Positions 8,857 through 18,059 of a DNA stretch of 21,640 nt are shown here, piece after piece. The position numbers were made by a program, and so were the translations under genes. The stretch lies in the NCBI GenBank assembly GCA_011763485.2, contig JAANSK020266605.1, positions 1 through 21,640 of the forward strand, in the 5' to 3' direction. Position 1 is the first letter of the stretch. Each line of letters begins with the position of its first letter. This stretch comes from Isoetes engelmannii (taxonomy: Eukaryota; Streptophyta; Lycopodiopsida; Isoetales; Isoetaceae). The notes below the pieces were generated by a model. The model did not search any database, was not told the DNA's origin, and saw nothing but the letters and a program-made list of their open reading frames with translations.

Positions 8857-8976
8857 GCCTCCCTTAAGCCATATTTGCATAGTAAAAGAAAAGAAAAGAA
8901 AAAAAAACTACTGCTGTAACATCCTCCATTAAACTGAAAGTTTACTACTGCAATAGCCTCCCTTAAACTGAAGTTT
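8853..8976 (-). repeat. Polypurine tract and two extra tract-like copies
   Basis: Three related purine runs on the minus strand lie within 125 bases: TTAAGGGAGGCTGTT at the LTR edge, TTTAATGGAGGATGTTAC, and TTTAAGGGAGGCTATTGC. The two inner ones belong to a tandem repeat of about 35 bases (about 8908-8942 and 8944-8976). Between them and the LTR lies an A-rich run (8885-8907 on plus). The edge copy is the functional type of tract; the others may be duplicates. Confidence 0.55.
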
Positions 8977-9660
8977 CTAGTACATATCTTCTTCCTCCCG
9001 CTCTTCTTCAATTTCTTGAGAAGATTCTTGAACTTCAACGGCAACAAAATTGCGTTCAACATTAAGAGAGAGCTTAGACATGTCGGTAGAAGGTGCTTCT
9101 TCAAGTTTGGAGCATTCTTTGAACCAGTGACCCTTTCCACCACATTTGGAGCAGCTGCGATGGGGACAATCTTTCAGCCAATGCCCTGCTTCGCCACAAC
9201 AGAAACAATCTCCTCTCTTAGTTTTTAGATCTTTCTTTTGAGCTCGACGGTAGAAGGCATTTTCAGTCACTTTACGGCTTTGGTGTTGCAGTTTAAGATC
9301 TTGCTGCAATAAAATTGAAGATAGCTAATCCAGCTTGATTGGTGTCTCCTTAACTCAATAGCGGTGACTACATGATCAAAGGTGGATGGAAGCCCACGAA
9401 GTAAGGATTGAATAACATCCTTGTCTTCCATATAAACACCCATCTCAGCTAAAGCCACTCTAGTCTGCATGATCTGTCCAAGATAATCATGCATGCCTTT
9501 GCAATCAGAAAGTTTGGTGTCATGCATGACATTCTTCAGGTACAGAATCCTAGCATCATTGGTATTTTCATAAATTGATTTAAGCTGCTCCCATGCTGCA
9601 GCCAAAATCTTCAACCCTGCGATGTGATTCCCAACAACCAGCCAACAACAGGTCAAGACT
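8977..9660 (-). pseudogene. Copia Gag (UBN2 type) with two zinc knuckles
   Basis: The first recognisable part (9267-9656) has the UBN2-type Gag signature WEQLKSIYENTNDARILYLK and a later LLRGLPSTFDHVV. The second (8977-9309) has two CCHC knuckles, CFCCGEAGHWLKDC and CSKCGGKGHWFKEC, both C-x2-C-x4-H-x4-C, then an acidic Glu-rich end. Gag forms the particle and the knuckles bind RNA. The gene is broken and treated as a fossil. Confidence 0.85.
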
Positions 9661-10193
9661 CATCTTGAGCATTCCCAGAGCTTTAGTACTGAGCTTCTTT
9701 GCTACCTCATTCTTCAGAGTGAAACTTGGGTCTAGAACATCATCAAGACCATTGAACCCAAGCGTTCCTTTGAAATAGATCTTTCATGCTGAATAATTGT
9801 CTCCTGCAAGGATGGAATTCCAATTATGAGGAAGCTTGCCAGTCCCCATCTCCACCAAGAAGTGCCAAGAAATAATCAACGGATACCGGGGCCTTTGTCG
9901 GGAAAAGAGAGCCTCCCCTCTAAACTTAGACGACAAAAAAAAACGTCTACCAAAAAACAAAAATCTTCGAACTTATATATAGGCGACAATATGCCTCAAC
10001 CACAAACGATCACCCAACCAACGGATCTCCCGCGTCATGCACTGGCTTTTCTTCACAGATTTGACCTTAGGCGCCAAAAATCTGCTGCCCAAAATACACT
10101 GAACTCTGCTTCAGTGGGAATTAGCCCACGCTTGGCCTCGAATTGACTGCTATCAACCCCTATGCACTCCTGATCCAACCTACTGCCCCCTTG

Positions 10194-10345
10194 GTCTCTG
10201 ATACCATGATGAAAAACAGGATTAAGGCAACAAGAATCAACCAGAGGGGCAAAGAGCAAGCAAGAAAAAGAACGGCTAACTTCGTATACTGAATAAAAAG
10301 TACAGGTACTTATAGAACAAGGAGATATTCTAATGTCTCTATCCT
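10194..10345 (-). repeat. 5' LTR part and primer-binding site of the copia element
   Basis: On the minus strand the LTR ends TTTTTCATCA and is followed at once by TGGTATCAGAGA. That is the classic site complementary to initiator tRNA-Met used by most plant copia elements. The LTR part spans 10207-10345. This site proves the minus-strand orientation independently of gag. Confidence 0.8.
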
Positions 10346-10870
10346 CACTAAATGTGCCCACTACACAAAATGCTGGACCTCAGACATCTAGAAGCGATCG
10401 CAGCAGTGAACCCAATACCGGTGTTCAGGCTACAATTGGGCAGGCAAGCTAGCTTATATAATTGCCTGGTCAAAAGCTATTGATGGTGACATGTTTTCAG
10501 AATGCAGGCCGACATGTCTTCCCAGCTTAGTGGGGAGAGGATGTGGTGGTGGTGTTTGACGTGACCATTGTAACGATAGCTATCCAGCTGGCAGCGACGA
10601 CCTCAAAAATAGCACAGCATCTCCAGCTACAAGATTCTCTTGGCTCACAAATACACTCTATTCGGTGGTTGCCTTCTAGGCTAACCTGCAACGAAGCAGC
10701 TTACATGAGGCCATGAAGCCAATGTGTTGATGAATCAATGAATCAATGGGATGTGAGTGGACTGCCACATCGAACAACGGTCCGACGTGGCACAAGGAAG
10801 AGACCGAGAAAAAAAAATCTCCACCTTTTTTTGTCCCTCTGTCATCGTCGGCTTCCTCTGCGCCAACAAG
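10346..10870 (+). promoter_or_regulatory. Upstream region of Elongin B
   Basis: Non-coding DNA between the copia LTR and the Elongin B start. It contains a TATA-like TATATAA (10455-10461), TGACGTGA near 10560 and an ABRE/G-box-type ACGTGGC (10785-10791). The last is about 80 bases ahead of the ATG. The C+T-rich stretch before the ATG (10825-10860) fits a plant leader. The transcription start cannot be placed. The retroelement boundary lies only about 525 bases upstream of the start codon. Confidence 0.45.
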
Positions 10871-11834
10871 ATGGTAAGATTCTAACTAAATCATCTTGTT
10901 CTTATTTCCGGGGTGATATCTGCTTATAGATTTGCCTCTTTTGCCTTAAAAACGGCTTTCTTTTTATGGATTAGAACACATTTTGTTTCTCTGTCTTGAT
11001 GAATTGCAATCCATTTTGTGTGGACATCAATCTTGTTAGATCGGCATCTGTAGATTGATTCGTCTGCTCGTTTTAGCTGTTTGAGCTGAATGTTTCGGGT
11101 AAGTAGCTACATTTCTTTTGCAGGCTATGTTTATTAGGGTCAAGAGGAAAAAGACGACGTATTTTCTGCATTGTGATCCATCAGAAACCATTCTTGAGAT
11201 TAAACAGAAGCTCCAGGCCTTGAGCGACAATCATGTTGACGACCAGAGGCTGATTCTCATTTCTAATCAATTGGTTTTGGAAGATGCAAAAACCCTTGCC
11301 GAACAAAAGGTATTGAGGCCTCATTTGTAACGTCTTAGAACATACGTAATAAGGATCTCGAACTTGGGAACAAAGAGGAGAAAGGAATTATTATCCGTAT
11401 GTCCTAAATCTGGAGGTTTGCAAGATTCCTAGTTTTAAAGTTTTATGTGGAGTGGAGTTGTAGCATGGCCTATTTCATAGTCCTCATATCAAGGCTGCTA
11501 TTTGATAAGTTTCTTGAGGTTGTCACCTACTATTGATGTTATAGCTGATAAAAAGTGTTCTTGATTTTATGCTTTTGTAAGATAATTATTCAGAGTGATT
11601 CTGATGCATCTTGACTGCCTATTCTCGAATTCCCCATAGGTCGAGAATGATGCTGTTGTAGCCATGACTTTGAAGGTAGCAGGTATGTTTTATCAGATTG
11701 TTTTTTCTCCATTTTCAGTCTAGCATGATGCAAGTTACATCTTTTTAGGTGAAGTTCCAGAAACTGGTGAGTGGGAAGACATTATCATTGACAAACCAAC
11801 TGATCAAAACCAACCGGTTCCCGAAACTGGCTGA
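10871..11834 (+). CDS. ELOB: Elongin B, ubiquitin-like adaptor (four exons)
   Basis: Coding exons are 10871-10873, 11124-11309, 11640-11682 and 11749-11834, giving 318 bases and 105 residues. All three introns (250, 330 and 66 bases) have GT and AG ends. Exon 1 supplies only the ATG (context CAAGATGG, followed by GTAAGA); exon 2 starts Ala-Met-Phe. The protein has the ubiquitin-like start VKRKKTTYF, then ETILEIKQKLQAL, QRLILISNQLVLEDAKTL and, across introns, AEQKVENDAVVAMTL, closing with EWEDIIIDKPTDQ. These match Elongin B, which pairs with Elongin C to link substrate receptors to cullin ubiquitin ligases; in plants its partners are less clear. Animal forms have about 118 residues. An in-frame ATG also opens exon 2 (11127), so if exon 1 were skipped a protein two residues shorter could start there. 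It looks intact and functional. Confidence 0.9.
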
Positions 11835-14508
11835 ATTTGAATTTCAGTGTGTGGTGACATGTGAGATGCGAAAATTAGTCTAGATTTTTAGCTTGTACTG
11901 ATTGGAGACATGTGAAGAACTGGATATAATCTTGAACAGCATTGGAGGAGGAAAGTAGGTGGTAATTTTCCAAGGTTGTTTTCTTAAGGTCATTTGCTTC
12001 TCAAAGGGGTACAGAAAAGAGGACATTTGCTGTCATGAATGACCATTGCGTCCTAATTAGTTAATGAACCTAACTTTTGTGCTTTGTACAATTATTTGAA
12101 TGAAAGGGGCTTGGCAAAATTTCTCCGATGTTCATTCAATAGCGAGTGATGCATTTGTCTTTATCTTGTATTTGCTTTAGACAATATACTCCCAATGTCA
12201 TTGTTCATGGAATTTCATATTGGGGACAGACGGAAAGGCAAAATTGGAATGAACGGTTAAAGTGCAATGTCTTTTTCATTTTGGACATGGCTTTCCAAAA
12301 CGACTAGTGATCTGAGGCAGCTGAAGAGCTTGGTCTCCATTAAAATTATGCCAACAATACCATGTTATTCTCCAGTGGAAATGGTTCGGGCGCGCGGCAC
12401 ATTGCATAAGGCAAAAGAAGGCACCTTTTTTAGTGTTGTTAAAAGTGTCTTATGATTTTGGCTAAGGGCATTTGGTGTTGTAGATTCCTGTTTGTGTCTT
12501 CGAGCATGTAGTCCTACATTTTTACAGTTTTGTACAAAGGTGTGTTCAAGGTTTCCTGCACTTTGAGGCTATCTATGTTGCAGCCAGATGCGTTTTTATA
12601 GCACGTGGTTGATGTTTTGACTGTTTGATTGTTTGATTACATTGACGGACGCAAAACATAGAGAAATTAGAAGTTCATTATGGGAGCGTGGGAGTTATTA
12701 TATTTGCATCATCGTCCACCCTTGTTCCTTCTTCTGAAGCTAGAAGTTTACAAGCTCTTTTTTGCAAAAGGTAAACTCTAGGTATTGCATTGGCCTTGTG
12801 GGCAATATCGTTTCGGTTGCTTTGCTCTATTAGATCTTTTTTTTGTACAAGTATCTCACTTTGTTTTCATCGATTTGATTTTGGTGTTTCCCAACATTTT
12901 CTTTTGAGCAAGCTTTTCCTCTTTCTTCCCTTTCCATTCCTTCCTTTGGCTGGAGTTGGCTTGTGCCAAACGCAATGTCATGAATCCTGTTTGAAAACGC
13001 CTTAACAAGCCTGAGATAAACAAGAGCAAGAGGTATCTTAGTTCCGTTCTATTGGATTGCTGCAAGCTATCATGGTCTTATGCTCTAGTTTCTTCTTTCA
13101 AAACCTATTCTTTTTCTATCCATCATTATGTGGCAAGAACCATCCTTGAACTCCTTTGCAAATCTAGTGTAGAGTGACTTTTCTGTAACAAAAGGCACCT
13201 GCATTTTATGAATGCTTCATCTAGCCAACATCTGTTGTACAGCCTTTACGAGAATGACTTCGCATCTCTAGAGCTAGCCACATTTAAAACCAAACCTTAT
13301 TTTATTTCTTTGAGGTGAGCTTTTGAGTCCTTATTCTACAATTTGAAAGTGACTTGGAAGGGGCGGATGATTTTGTGTGTCCAAAAGGCCTATAAAGCAT
13401 TTTTGTGGTGCTCTTTACTGGTATAGCAGGCACACTTTCTTCTGTGCAATGTGTGCATGGTAGCTCCAAGTCCTACCTTCTAACACATTTTCCACCTCCT
13501 CAAGTTCATGGTGATGATTCGATTATCATATCTCTAATACATTCTAGAAAATAATGCTCAGAACTTGTATCTAGACAAACTTAAAGCTTTGGATCTGCTT
13601 GCTTGCATTGTTGATAGATAGAAGCTGTTGATATTCATTCATAGATTGACAGCATGCTGACCAATTTTGTAGCGCTCACCAAGTGGATTCAAATGAGCTT
13701 ATCTTGCATTTTTTAAAGCACATCGTAGATTGCATTCTACTTTCTTGTACTTAAAAGTACTTAATTGTTCTTTTTACATATTTTGGAAAATGCAGAAAAC
13801 CAAGATTAATGGAAGGTATGTTATCTTGTATTCACTGGATGACACAAACATGAACATGTTTATTAATGAATTTATGGAATAATTAGATGAATGTACAAAC
13901 AAACTGAAACCAATCAATATGTTCTAATAATGTTTTAAGGCCAAGCCACTTGAAAATTTGGATTCTGCCCAAGTTTAACCTGTTGTGCTAGATGCCATAA
14001 TTTCTGTCCCAGTTATCCTTGATGCACAGTAGATTATTACATAAATTTTATTACTAGTAACTGTTTCCTAAAAATCCCCATCACTTTATAAAAGTTTCAC
14101 TTGATCCACCTAGAATTCTAAGCATCATTTATGATCCAAGGCAAATCCCTGTCATTTAACTTGTTTTAGAGAGCATCTTCTATATGTTGCAGGCCATCAT
14201 CTATAAGTATATCAGGTTAAAAACGTATAAAGCAATGGTGTTGTGCTGCTGGACCCATGTGTTCTCTACAGGGATTAGGTAACACATAAAATGCTGCAAT
14301 TATCAAAAAGATGTTTGCTATTACATGTTCCACTAGCTCATGCAAAGCAAATGGAATTGAAGAAGGGTCTGGAACCCCAGCTGCATGTAGGAAGCTAAAA
14401 AGATTTTGTTACGTTAAAACTAGGGCTGCTCTGTTGCACATCAAATAGAGTGTTAGCTGACCAGCAAATGCGTGTTGAAGAAAACCGTACTTCAAAATAT
14501 CCTTGCTT
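11835..14508 (+). other. Elongin B 3' flank and long unassigned stretch
   Basis: The Elongin B 3' UTR probably occupies the first few hundred bases; an AATGAA-type signal lies near 12098-12104. The rest is T-rich on the plus strand, with no recognised domain, RNA gene or element. Open frames at 12267-12455 and 12790-13005 lack any known motif and look fortuitous. Part of 14340-14508 may be an intron or upstream piece of the RING pseudogene, because a pyrimidine tract ending in CAG lies at about 14519. Confidence 0.4.
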
Positions 14509-14835
14509 GCTCTTTCAGACCAGATGATTGGAGAATCCAAAGCAGAGATTGCGCAGTTTGCCTTGCCGGATTCGGATTTGAAGATAATGAAAAGCTGAGA
14601 ATACTGGCCAGATGCAACCATGCTTTCCATGCATGTTTTCCAAGTTTCCTGTACTCATAAATGGCTTCAAATGCACACAAGTTGTCCTCTGTATCGCAGC
14701 CAGATGATGAGAGGGGGTTCTTCATTTGTTGAAAATGGCGTGATTCTTGTGGAAATAGCGCCAGAAATAATAATAATAAATTACTTTCCATGTTTTAGAG
14801 AGCTTGAATGGTCGTTTTTTACACTTCCGCTTTAG
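14509..14835 (+). pseudogene. RING-H2 ubiquitin-ligase pseudogene (ATL-like)
   Basis: One frame gives RDCAVCLAGF, DNEKLRILARCNHAFH, the first half of a RING-H2 finger with C-x2-C and C-x-H-x2-H ligands. The second half (VSCTHKWLQMHTSCPLYRSQM, first 20 residues typical) lies in another frame reached about 13 bases later, so a small insertion or shift separates the halves. The final ligand pair CPLC reads CPLY, so one zinc ligand is lost. RING-H2 proteins of this kind are E3 ligases that recruit E2 enzymes. A pyrimidine tract and CAG (about 14510-14519) precede the homology, so an ancestral intron may have ended there. A splice around the shift is not supported by GT and AG ends, and the Cys-to-Tyr change argues for decay. 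Confidence 0.7.
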
Positions 14836-15008
14836 CAGTTCATGATAATTGCTTATGTATTTTTCGACAGCAGCCAGCAGAACCATCCAATTCGTTTTTG
14901 TTGAAACTTAAAATGGTTGACAAGGCCAGGCCGTTTTTTAGCTTTCGCCGAATTTGAGATTACTCGCCTGCCTCATAGATCCTACATTCAAATTCCATAA
15001 ACCCTGCA

Positions 15009-15113
15009 GTTTTGGGTCAGTTCTGACCAGTTATGGCATCACGTTGAATAGCTTCAAATTAGATTAGATTCACTTGACAACACAAGTCGCTGTTGCAAAT
15101 ACAGTACTCAACA
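15009..15113. repeat. Direct repeat copy A (about 105 bases)
   Basis: It matches 15653-15759 in the same orientation, with only about eight differences over 97 well-aligned bases. The shared core includes CTTCAAATTAGATTAGATTC. It begins near an inverted GGTCAG-TT-CTGACC. There are no TG and CA termini, so an LTR pair is not indicated. The 540 bases between copies hold only short local repeats (CATTACCATGTA, TTATACTTTTCATTA, CCAGCATG). Confidence 0.85.
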
Positions 15114-15652
15114 CCTTAAGTGAACTTGAGACTTATGTGATTGATTCACGAGAATTTATAGTTTTTTTATGCGATTCTTGGTTTCATTTATACTTTTCAT
15201 TATTTATACTTTTCATTACCATGTAACACTAGGAATTTGCATTACCATGTAGCAGGAGGAGATTATCACAGAAACCATTATTGCAAAGGTAGTTCTGCTA
15301 TTTTGTGTATGTATGTGTTTCAGATTTGGATTCATCTAGGTTCAAGAAATCCTTAAGATCTGTTTTTGCATTCTATGTTCTTTCAAAAGCAAATTCTGTT
15401 TCGCATTATCAATCATCTTCACAAATGAGGACCTTGATCTTCTTCAGATACGTGGTTTATTTAGACCAGATGTTTTTCTAATGGTCTTTATCTTATATAG
15501 CACCTGATGCAGGGATGATATTGTCTGGTCATATCAGGGAGCTTCAGCATGTGTTCCAGCATGTTGTTTTCCAGCACTTGGCCTTGCCATTGTGTTAGCT
15601 TAGAGATTGCATTTTGGCTGCGTCTCTAGCTTGATGGGTTAACTCGTACAAG

Positions 15653-15759
15653 GATTTTTGTGTCAGTTTTGACCAGTTATGGCATCACCAACAATAGCTT
15701 CAAATTAGATTAGATTCACTTGACAACACAAATCACTGTTGCAAGTACAGTACTCAACA
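15653..15759. repeat. Direct repeat copy B (about 105 bases)
   Basis: Second copy of the repeat at 15009-15113, about 645 bases downstream. One difference is GTTG in copy A against CAAC in copy B at the same place, which are reverse complements. It lies just ahead of the 63-base in-frame duplication. Confidence 0.85.
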
Positions 15760-15835
15760 TCTTTGAAATTTGATCACATAATTTGTGCACTTGAAGCGTT
15801 TGGGTGCTGACAAAAATATGTTAGGCGATCTAAAG

Positions 15836-15961
15836 TGCCTTGAGCAAAAGGAAATAAAGGAAATTGTAAAGAGGTTGCTGCCAAGATTATGTTTAGAGTG
15901 CATTGAGCAACAGGGAATGAAGGAAATTGTAAAGAGGTTCTTGCCAAGGTTACCCATGGAA
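15836..15961 (+). repeat. 63-base tandem duplication in an open frame
   Basis: Two adjacent 63-base units (15836-15898 and 15899-15961) encode, in one open frame, CLEQKEIKEIVKRLLPRLCL and CIEQQGMKEIVKRFLPRLPM, each with one further Glu, so 21 residues per unit. The frame runs from about 15785 to 16069, with the first ATG at about 15818. The predicted product is a basic amphipathic helical repeat. I recognise no family. The unit length is a multiple of three and several differences are conservative, which is suggestive but not proof of coding. Confidence 0.6.
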
Positions 15962-16069
15962 CGACATATAGATAGATTTGTAAATATCAATCGTCCTTCA
16001 ATGTCAAGTGCAATTGTCAGCATGCACATATGTCACTTCATGAATGTAGTATCTTTAAGAAGCATCTGA

Positions 16070-16440
16070 AATTTATGACATTATTTGGACTGGCTGCTAC
16101 GATCTGCTGTTACAACATAATTTAGTTTAGTTTGGCATATGGTTGATCTAATTTGGCACATGGTCAACTTAAAAGTCATCTTATAAAGATTTGCAATTTC
16201 TTACATTATCATACTTTTACCATCAAATGCAACCTAGTTCTCATGCGGGAATCATAGTCAATTTTTTGCTTTGGATTAAACATTTTTTGTGTTTAAACTT
16301 TTTGTTACTATTGATCTCAATAATCTTGCTTATTGTATCTAACTTTGTAATAAGGAGTTTTGCATTTTGTACAACACACTTGCCAAATCAATTTTGAATA
16401 TGTATAGCTATCTAAAACATATATAATTCTTTCTCTCATT
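16070..16440. other. Unassigned AT-rich sequence
   Basis: No gene or repeat recognised. TTTAGTTTGGCATATGGT and a near copy, TAATTTGGCACATGGT, occur close together at about 16127-16165. The end is pyrimidine-rich (16428-16460) ahead of the GC-rich segment. Confidence 0.4.
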
Positions 16441-16459
16441 TTTCTTTTTTCTTTTTTGT

Positions 16460-16700
16460 TCTGCGCCGCAATCTAAATGCGGCTGCAGGCGCCACGTTGA
16501 AGATCTCCACCGCCATAGCCGTTGCCGCCTCTGTTCGAGATTGCAGTGAAGCCATCTGTTCTTGCCTTGGCTGCAAGAAAACCTCCAGATTTGCGCCATC
16601 TGCTATCTGTTCTTGCCTTGGGCTGCAAGAAACCTCTAGATTTGCGCCATCGAGATGCTGGTCTGGAGGCAGCTGGACCACATCTTTTTAATGCATGTAA
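16460..16700 (+). other. GC-rich segment with a 51-base tandem duplication
   Basis: This block is markedly richer in G and C than its flanks. It contains two 51-base units (16551-16601 and 16602-16652) that share TCTGTTCTTGCCTTGG and AGATTTGCGCCATC. Since 51 is a multiple of three, frames stay open on both strands, and the plus-strand frame repeats AICSCLGCKKTSRFAPS. It is preceded by a pyrimidine tract and followed by ATGCAT-GTAAGTAT (splice at about 16697), a strong 5' splice site. It may be an exon of an unknown transcript or a dispersed repeat. Confidence 0.45.
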
Positions 16701-17685
16701 GTATATAAGAGCCAAAAGCTCTTGCAGCCGCTCCAAGTCTTAAATCAAATCAGGCGCTCCTACTCTCAAATTCGTTATTGGAAATGGATTCATCATTTTT
16801 TGGTAACTTTTCTGACTCTTTCTCTGACTCTGCTATTCTATTTGCATTCAATATGTTGCAAGTAGCTCTTTGGATTTCAGTTTTATTCAATTTCAAAGCC
16901 AAGTTGTAGTAGGATCTGCATTTTATGCAAAAGCGAAGCGCAACAGATATGCACCCGGTGCTTCAGGTCTAAATTATTCATGAGCAAATCATTTGTCAAT
17001 AGCTCTTGAATCTGTTAAAGAGCCCTTACGAAAAAATGAACTGAACCTTGAGATGACATTTTTCCTAAGAAAGATAATAAAACCCATCTGTTGAGGAATC
17101 CAAAACCTAGGAATAGATATTTTTTTGTTAAGCCAATTGAAGAACCGTTAGTTTGAGGGCAGTCAACAAGTTTAGCATCCAAAATGCTTGTGTTTGTGAT
17201 TTCGTTTTGTGGATCTTTTTACTTCTTATCATGTTCAACATCAAGTTAGAAGGACTTTTGAGTGAGAATCTTTGGGAAGTTGAACTACTATAATAGCCTG
17301 ATCGCTTCATTTTGAGAAGAGATTTCATCAGAGCATTCATCTTTTGCAGTGTCGGATGTGCTCTGGATGCTTTGATTATTTGAATGATATATGTCACAAG
17401 GTCATGTAGATCCTTGGAATGCAAAGAAAAGATCTTTATGCTGGTCTTTGTAGACACTCACATGCATCCATATCCAAACATCTTCATATGAGTTGCCAGA
17501 ATTCTAAAGATGTCTTTCCTGCTAGAGCCATACTGACTATAACCAGCATCACTACTTATAGGGATAAAGCAAGGTTATAGAACGAATTGAAAGTTGCTTC
17601 CATGACTGCAATGTGCAATTTTATTCTCTGGTGCTATTCAATTTAAGAGCAATTTTTTTTTTGATTTGCTTCTATCCGTCCACGG
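16701..17685. other. Unassigned sequence
   Basis: No confident feature. A 109-codon minus-strand frame at 17128-17457 was considered for a copia pol remnant, but no firm motif was found. The 5' part could be an intron if the splice site at about 16697 is used. Confidence 0.35.
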
Positions 17686-17842
17686 TGGTCCCAAATGTAC
17701 GCAGAAAGGAAGAGAAATTTATCGCGGCAGTTTTGCAAAACCTTTTTGAGTTGCATCTATCCATCTTGCCATGGTCCCAAATGTACGCAGTAAGTAGGGA
17801 AGAGAAATGTTCGCGGCGGCCTTGGCCGCCGCGATAAATTTC
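17680..17842. repeat. Foldback segment with GC-rich hairpin
   Basis: TGGTCCCAAATGTACGCAG occurs twice (about 17687-17705 and 17772-17790) as a direct repeat, each followed by AAGAGAAAT. GAAATTTATCGCGGC (17714-17728) has its perfect inverse at 17828-17842. The second copy also forms a perfect 11-base-pair hairpin with a TT loop (17811-17834, arm TCGCGGCGGCC). There is no coding content. It is probably part of a non-autonomous foldback element or a recently rearranged one. Confidence 0.65.
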
Positions 17843-17983
17843 TTGTATAAATAAATCAACACACCTATTCAAAATATCTTATGAAATACAAAAATATAAA
17901 AAGAAAGAAAAAAGTTCAATCAAAGGCTCATAATTAACTCATCTCAAATTAGGTATGCTTGGCACTGAAATTGGTGAGTGCCG

Positions 17984-18037
17984 ACATTTCATGTAACATT
18001 TGCGGTTTTAACATTTCATGTAACATTTGCGGTTTTA
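17984..18037. repeat. Perfect 27-base tandem duplication
   Basis: Two identical adjacent units, each ACATTTCATGTAACATTT followed by GCGGTTTTA. Perfect identity suggests a recent slippage or duplication event. No function is visible. Confidence 0.95.
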
Positions 18038-18059
18038 AGTTGCTGCATATGTGCCCTGT

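Larger units (their letters stand above)
8648..10345 (-). mobile_element. Ty1/copia-like gag element fossil
   Basis: On the minus strand: 5' LTR part (10207-10345), primer-binding site (10194-10206), gag (about 8977-9660), polypurine tract, 3' LTR (8648-8856). Only gag coding sequence is recognised; no protease, integrase or RT was seen, so the copy is broken and non-autonomous. LTR parts differ at roughly 6% of aligned positions by eye. That would mean a few million years at commonly used plant rates, with wide error. It lies inside the chromovirus chromodomain and ends close to the Elongin B promoter. Confidence 0.8.

Noticed and set aside
12267-13005. Two plus-strand frames behind Elongin B
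   Set aside because: There are no motifs, the composition is Phe- and Ser-rich as expected from T-rich DNA, and they lie in the 3' flank.
15009-15759. 105-base repeats as LTRs of a small element
   Set aside because: There are no TG and CA ends, no primer-binding site and no purine tract next to them.
17128-17457. Minus-strand frame considered as a copia pol remnant
   Set aside because: A faint similarity to the region after integrase was seen, but no conserved motif could be pinned down.
17811-17842. GC-rich hairpin as a Helitron 3' end
   Set aside because: No CTRR-T follows at the right distance, unlike the candidate at 19068-19098.
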